In this document: piece after piece, positions 49,861 to 53,388 of the stretch
Layout of the letters: every line of letters starts with the position of its first letter
Position numbering within the stretch: the stretch's first letter is position 1
The notes under the pieces: generated by a model
Database searches by the model: none
What the model was told of the DNA's origin: nothing
The model's input: the letters and a program-made list of their open reading frames with translations, nothing else
NCBI GenBank assembly: GCA_018304045.1
Contig: JAGVWZ010000012.1
Coordinates: 1-53,388 of the forward strand
DNA from: Candidatus Pacearchaeota archaeon
GTDB taxonomy: Archaea > Nanobdellota > Nanobdellia > Pacearchaeales > GW2011-AR1
Reading direction: 5' to 3'
Length of the DNA: 53,388 nucleotides
Translations under genes and position numbers: made by a program

Positions 49861-51417
49861 TTATTTTTTCTCTAATTCTCTTAATTTCATTCTAATTATT
49901 TTTCCAGAATTTGTTTTTGGAATAGATTCTACAAACTGAATTGTTTTTGGATATGCATGTCCTGCATAATTTTCCTTTACAAATAAAGAAAGTTTTTGTT
50001 TTAATTCTTCACTTTCTTTAAAATTTTTATTTAATACTATAAATGCTTTAAGGATTGCTCCTCTTATTTCATCTGCAATTCCTATTACTGCTGATTCTTT
50101 TACTGATTTGTGTTTCATTAATATTGATTCGATTTCTATTGGTGAGACTCTTTCTCCTGAAGTTTTGATTATATCGTCTTTTCTTCCTATGAAAAATAAG
50201 TAACCTTCTTTATCAATGGTTGCAGCATCATTAGTTCTAAACCAATTATTTTTAAAATAATCTTTGTGCATTTTTTCATGTTTGTATATATTTGTCATTA
50301 AAGCTGGAAAATCTGGTTTTAATGAAATTGTATCATCAATGATTTTAACTGTAATTCCGGGAATTGCTTTTCCCATAGAACCATATTTTTTCTTTAATCC
50401 TTTCCATGTTGCAATAACCATTGCACCTGTTTCTGTTTGCCAATAGGTATCATTTATTTCAATACCAAGAGTTTTATAAAAATCAAATACTGCTTTTGTT
50501 AATGCTTCTCCAACAGAACAAATATTTCTTATTCCATTTAAATCTTGTTTTTTAATTTCTGGTTTTAACATCCTTAGGGCTGTTGGAGCTGTATAAATTA
50601 CTGAAATTTTATTTTTATTAATAAATTTTATCCAATTTTTTGCATCAAAATGTGCTTCTAGAATATATATTGAACATCCTATTGATAAGGGGGCTAAAAT
50701 TCCATATACAGTCCCTGTAACCCATCCTGGATGAGCAGTACAAAAGTAATTATCATTTGGTTTTAAGTCTAAAACAAGTTTTGCAGTATAATGCTGTTGA
50801 ATTAATGCTTGATGTGATATTTCAACACCTGCAACAGGAGTTCCTGCTGTTGAAGAAGTAAATATCATTACAGCTGTATCTTCTCTTTTTTTTTGGATAG
50901 CTTGAAAATATTTTGATTGTTTCAAAATATCTTTTTTATATTTGCCTTCATCAATAATTAAAATATGTTTTAAGGATGGAACTTTTTTCTTTATATTTTT
51001 TGGAATTCTTTTTGCTAATTCTGAATTTGTTATCAATACATCAGCATCTCCTCTATGTAATCTTAGTTCAAGTCCTTGTTCTTGAAATGCTTCAAATAAA
51101 GGAAGTGCTATGCTTCCATGCTTAATTGTTCCAAGTGTTGCAATATACATTTCAGGAATTTTTGGAAGAAATAAAAAAACTCTTGAGGATGGCTTAATTT
51201 TTAATTTATTTAATAGATTCGCAAATTTATTTGTTTCTTCTTGAAGTTGTTTGTAAGTAAATGTTTTAGTGGATTTATTTTCAAATTCAAATGATAATGC
51301 TAGTTTATCTGGAGTTTTAATTGCATGCCTATCAAGACATGATTCAATCATGTTCATCTTATCATTATGAATAACTATATCTTTTTCATGCTGTTTCCAG
51401 ATAGGGTTTAGTTTCAT
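49861..51417 (-). CDS. AMP-forming acyl-CoA/acetyl-CoA synthetase-like ligase
   Basis: A 518-aa ANL-superfamily enzyme. The phosphate loop reads MIFTSSTAGTPVAGVEISHQ, with TSSTAGTPVAG instead of TSGTTGxPKG. Other blocks are NDTYWQTETGAMV, EGYLFFIGRKDDIIKTSGER (hinge and A8) and PKTNSGKIIR with Lys506 (A10 catalytic Lys). Likely activates acetate, propionate or a longer acid to acyl-CoA. Its start overlaps the HepT stop (ATGA, 51414-51417), so it is translationally coupled to the toxin-antitoxin pair. Confidence 0.8.
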   Translation of the reverse strand: MKLNPIWKQHEKDIVIHNDKMNMIESCLDRHAIKTPDKLALSFEFENKSTKTFTYKQLQEETNKFANLLNKLKIKPSSRVFLFLPKIPEMYIATLGTIKHGSIALPLFEAFQEQGLELRLHRGDADVLITNSELAKRIPKNIKKKVPSLKHILIIDEGKYKKDILKQSKYFQAIQKKREDTAVMIFTSSTAGTPVAGVEISHQALIQQHYTAKLVLDLKPNDNYFCTAHPGWVTGTVYGILAPLSIGCSIYILEAHFDAKNWIKFINKNKISVIYTAPTALRMLKPEIKKQDLNGIRNICSVGEALTKAVFDFYKTLGIEINDTYWQTETGAMVIATWKGLKKKYGSMGKAIPGITVKIIDDTISLKPDFPALMTNIYKHEKMHKDYFKNNWFRTNDAATIDKEGYLFFIGRKDDIIKTSGERVSPIEIESILMKHKSVKESAVIGIADEIRGAILKAFIVLNKNFKESEELKQKLSLFVKENYAGHAYPKTIQFVESIPKTNSGKIIRMKLRELEKK

Positions 51418-51857
51418 CTCATCACCTCTTTTATATTATCTAAAAACTCATTTATATCTTTTTCTAATTCTTCAAAAATTGCATGATAAACCAGAACATC
51501 ATCAATTTTACCATATTGATGTGCTATAAAATTTCGCATACCCTTTGCATTTTTTAATTTTTTTGTTAAAATCTCTGATATTATTTTGTTTTTATATAAT
51601 ATATCAAATATTTCATTTTCATATTCAGGATATTTAAATTCTTTATGGTTCATTACAAGAAAAGCTAAGTCTTCTACAGCTTCAATAATTTTTTCAAAAT
51701 AATGTTCGCAGATTGCTTTTAATTTAAAATCTTTCTTATAATCTTCTAATTCTAAACTTTGGGGAATTGAGCTGTATAATTCTTCCATAAATTTATCTAT
51801 CTGCTCTATTTTTTCATCGATTCTCTCTTTTATAGATGGTTTTGCCATTTTTATCAA
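51414..51857 (-). CDS. hepT: HepT-like HEPN toxin
   Basis: A 147-aa all-helical protein with RNFIAHQY (R108-x4-H113-x-Y115), the Rx4HxY motif of HepT RNases; the Tyr is the site that MntA adenylylates in studied homologues. The start overlaps the MNT gene by 44 bp (ATG 51857, or the second Met at 51848). Acts as an RNA-cutting toxin held off by its partner. Confidence 0.85.
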   Translation of the reverse strand: MIKMAKPSIKERIDEKIEQIDKFMEELYSSIPQSLELEDYKKDFKLKAICEHYFEKIIEAVEDLAFLVMNHKEFKYPEYENEIFDILYKNKIISEILTKKLKNAKGMRNFIAHQYGKIDDVLVYHAIFEELEKDINEFLDNIKEVMR

Positions 51858-52326
51858 TCTCCTTTTTTATTTTATCTGGAAGAATATTATACACCTGAAC
51901 ATCTACTTTTTCTGGAAGATTTCCTAATATATTTTTTCTGAATTCAAATGCATCGTCCTCATTAATGCTTTCTTTAAATTTAACAGCAAGGTCAATGTCT
52001 GAAAAAAGATGAAATCTTTTTTCAGCTAAAGAACCAAATAATATAATCTCTTTAATTTTCCAAAACCACTGGTGATTTTTTATAAGTTCTAATGTTCGAC
52101 CTATTAGGTCTTTTGTATTTTTTCCATGTTTTAACTCAAATTCATTTAGATAAGGTGTTAGAGATTTTATTGCTTCAAATTTTTTTCTTATATCTCTTGA
52201 AAGACGTGTTTTTTCAGAAGGTGATAAACTAACTCCAACTAATTGTTTTTCAATTATCTTTAATTCTCTTTCACCAAAGATTTTTCTTAGATTTTCATTT
52301 TTCTTAATTGTATTTAAGAGGCTCAT
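51814..52326 (-). CDS. mntA: MntA-like minimal nucleotidyltransferase antitoxin
   Basis: A 170-aa protein: an N-terminal helical extension (about residues 1-90) and the MNT core LFGSLAEKRFHLFSDIDLAV (98-115) with D110 and D112 as metal ligands. The extension makes it longer than classic MntA (about 100-140 aa). It should AMPylate HepT. Transcription starts within or beside the long palindrome at 52332-52366. Confidence 0.85.
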   Translation of the reverse strand: MSLLNTIKKNENLRKIFGERELKIIEKQLVGVSLSPSEKTRLSRDIRKKFEAIKSLTPYLNEFELKHGKNTKDLIGRTLELIKNHQWFWKIKEIILFGSLAEKRFHLFSDIDLAVKFKESINEDDAFEFRKNILGNLPEKVDVQVYNILPDKIKKEIDKNGKTIYKRENR

Positions 52327-52331
52327 TTTAT

Positions 52332-52366
52332 ATCACCATTATGATAATAGTTATCATAATGGTGAT
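52332..52366. promoter_or_regulatory. 35-bp operator: 16-bp perfect arms, upstream of mntA-hepT
   Basis: ATCACCATTATGATAA-TAG-TTATCATAATGGTGAT is a perfect palindrome about 6 bp upstream of the mntA ATG (52326). The minus-strand TATA TTTAAATAG (52368-52376) is at the 3' end of the SemiSWEET gene. A repressor here would block initiation. It may instead form an mRNA hairpin. Confidence 0.65.
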
Positions 52367-52372
52367 AACTAT

Positions 52373-52663
52373 TTAAACCTTTCTTCTTTTAGAATTATTT
52401 TTAATTTTCTCTCTACCGTAAATAAGCCAGCCTATTATTACAAGCCCTAAATTTATTACTCCGAAAACATTTGCTAGTATTAATGGAAAGTTGTTTATTT
52501 CAATGCCATATAATAACCATATTATTGCTGCAATAAATACAAAGGAATAGGTTATTATGGAGATGTCTTTTGCACTTTTTCTTCTAAATATTTTTATCCA
52601 TTGCGGAAGATTTGCTAATCCGCCTATTGTTCCGAAGATTGTTGCTAATATGGACAGAATTGT
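52373..52663 (-). CDS. SemiSWEET / PQ-loop transporter
   Basis: Start taken at Met 52663 (MTILSILATIFGTIGGLANL), just overlapping the Nudix stop; an upstream in-frame ATG gives a poor N terminus. Three membrane helices, with the PQ motif LPQWIKIFRRKSAKDIS after the first. About 96 aa matches SemiSWEET monomers (dimeric sugar transporters). The C-terminal tail is basic (KIKNNSKRRKV). Translationally coupled to the Nudix gene. Confidence 0.85.
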   Translation of the reverse strand, partial: TILSILATIFGTIGGLANLPQWIKIFRRKSAKDISIITYSFVFIAAIIWLLYGIEINNFPLILANVFGVINLGLVIIGWLIYGREKIKNNSKRRKV

Positions 52664-53100
52664 CATTTCATTAACTCCTTGTTTACATAATTTAAGCAAA
52701 CTTTTTGATTGAGCCATTTTAATGATGAAAATGCTTTATCAAAATCCAACCATTTGTAATCTGAATGCTCTTTTTTGTCTAAGGTTACCTGTTTACTATT
52801 TATTTGAACTGAAAAAAGATGGTATGTTTGATGGGTTATTCCTGGTCTGTCTTCATATTCTTTATCATACTTATAATTTCCTCTGATTTTGTAGGATTTT
52901 ATTTTTAATGGAGCTTGTCCTGTTTCTTCTTTTGATTCTCTTTTTACAGTATCTAATTCTGTTTCACCTTTTTCAATCCCTCCTTTTGGAAACTCCCATC
53001 CAATCCAATGTTTGTTTCTTTTTAATAAAAGATATACTGGCTTATTATTTTCAATTAGATATACTAAAATAAAAACTCCTTTCCTAAACTTCTTTTTCAT
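52663..53100 (-). CDS. Nudix hydrolase
   Basis: A 145-aa protein with a complete Nudix box: GGIEKGE (G40-x5-E46), then TVKRESKEETG (R54, E55, E58, E59). The LLLKRNKHWIGWEFPKGG lead-in resembles diadenosine-polyphosphate/NTP-sanitising Nudix enzymes. It overlaps the SemiSWEET start. Confidence 0.9.
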   Translation of the reverse strand: MKKKFRKGVFILVYLIENNKPVYLLLKRNKHWIGWEFPKGGIEKGETELDTVKRESKEETGQAPLKIKSYKIRGNYKYDKEYEDRPGITHQTYHLFSVQINSKQVTLDKKEHSDYKWLDFDKAFSSLKWLNQKVCLNYVNKELMK

Positions 53101-53388
53101 ATTAATTGAAAATTTCTTTAATATATAAAAGTTCCTTATTAGACTATTAATGATAAAAATTATTTAATAAATTAGCCCATAGATTAAGGAGATTAAGGTT
53201 ATTCTGCACTAAACTTTTTACTGATTTGCCTTACTACCTCTGAACTCTTTATTTTATATTTATTATTAATATCAAAAAAAACAATGTGCCACCACACACT
53301 AAACAGGCTGAGTCACAATTCAAATAGTTTGAATTGATTATCAATTCAAAAAATAAAATCTTATTATTATGAACTATTTTTCCTCTTG
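53101..53388. other. terminal intergenic region with an inverted repeat
   Basis: No supported gene; a minus-strand frame ending about 53200 is short and lacks a clear start. CAATTCAAA-TAG-TTTGAATTG (53316-53336) is a perfect 9-bp-arm palindrome, with a third half-site CAATTCAAA at 53342-53350, so it is a likely operator for a gene beyond the edge or for the Nudix unit. Confidence 0.45.

Noticed and set aside
1-53388. rRNA genes, CRISPR-cas, integrase or transposase genes
   Set aside because: None seen on either strand; mobility is inferred only from repeats and interrupted genes.

Overview
The window is about 28-30% GC and reads as the chromosome of a DPANN archaeon, probably of the Woesearchaeota/Pacearchaeota type. 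Grounds: archaeal EF-1A and archaeal DnaG, RNase HII, tRNA-Ser with an anticodon-loop intron, TATA boxes (TTTATAAA/TTTAAATA) about 25 bp before start codons (mostly leaderless genes), poly-T 3' ends, and many small secreted or membrane proteins. The lineage is inferred from gene content and no search was run.

Layout. 1-2.5 kb: small unknown proteins and a HAD-like protein. 2.5-5.9 kb: a diversity-generating retroelement (DGR) on the minus strand, ordered target protein with variable repeat, template repeat, reverse transcriptase. Template and variable repeat differ at 19 of 90 positions, and all 19 are template adenines. The RT has a frameshift at an 11-base poly-C tract, and its C terminus is cut off by two tandem gene cassettes with 14-bp inverted ends and a repeated 10-bp target. 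6-9.9 kb: secreted protein, TraB-like protein, frameshifted NYN protein, methyltransferase, RelE-type toxin-antitoxin pair. 10-16 kb: EF-1A, peptidase E, small proteins, a possible structured RNA, dnaG. 16-23 kb: envelope proteins, endonuclease IV, a ribbon-helix-helix regulator whose putative operator also lies before nfo. 23-28 kb: an SMC-like ATPase with a Rad50-type zinc hook, rnhB, a PHP protein, initiator tRNA-Met with a duplicated 3' flank. 28-37 kb: membrane protein, nitronate monooxygenase/FabK-like enzyme, FabF-like ketosynthase, RHH-nucleotidyltransferase fusion, DegT aminotransferase plus SDR, radical SAM protein.

36.9-44.1 kb: an intact intron-containing tRNA-Ser(GCU) followed by a string of displaced tRNA-Ser 3' halves. 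They bound three blocks: an M64-like secreted peptidase; NYN + WYL + Cys-protein; and GNAT + AbiE toxin-antitoxin + SWIM protein + a near-copy of the same Cys-protein. No integrase is visible. I read this as a tandem array of integrated cassettes at one tRNA gene, carrying defence-like cargo.

44-53.4 kb: zinc-ribbon and Cys-rich secreted proteins, a Lys/Arg-rich 59-aa protein beside an RNase P-like RNA candidate, an ABC exporter with two membrane proteins, a MntA/HepT pair under a 16-bp-arm palindrome in one operon with an acyl-CoA ligase, a SemiSWEET transporter and a Nudix hydrolase.

The DGR, the inverted-end cassettes and the tRNA-Ser array are the parts most worth following up. Several genes carry single frameshifts at homopolymers or dinucleotide runs, so read-level checking is needed before decay or phase variation is claimed.
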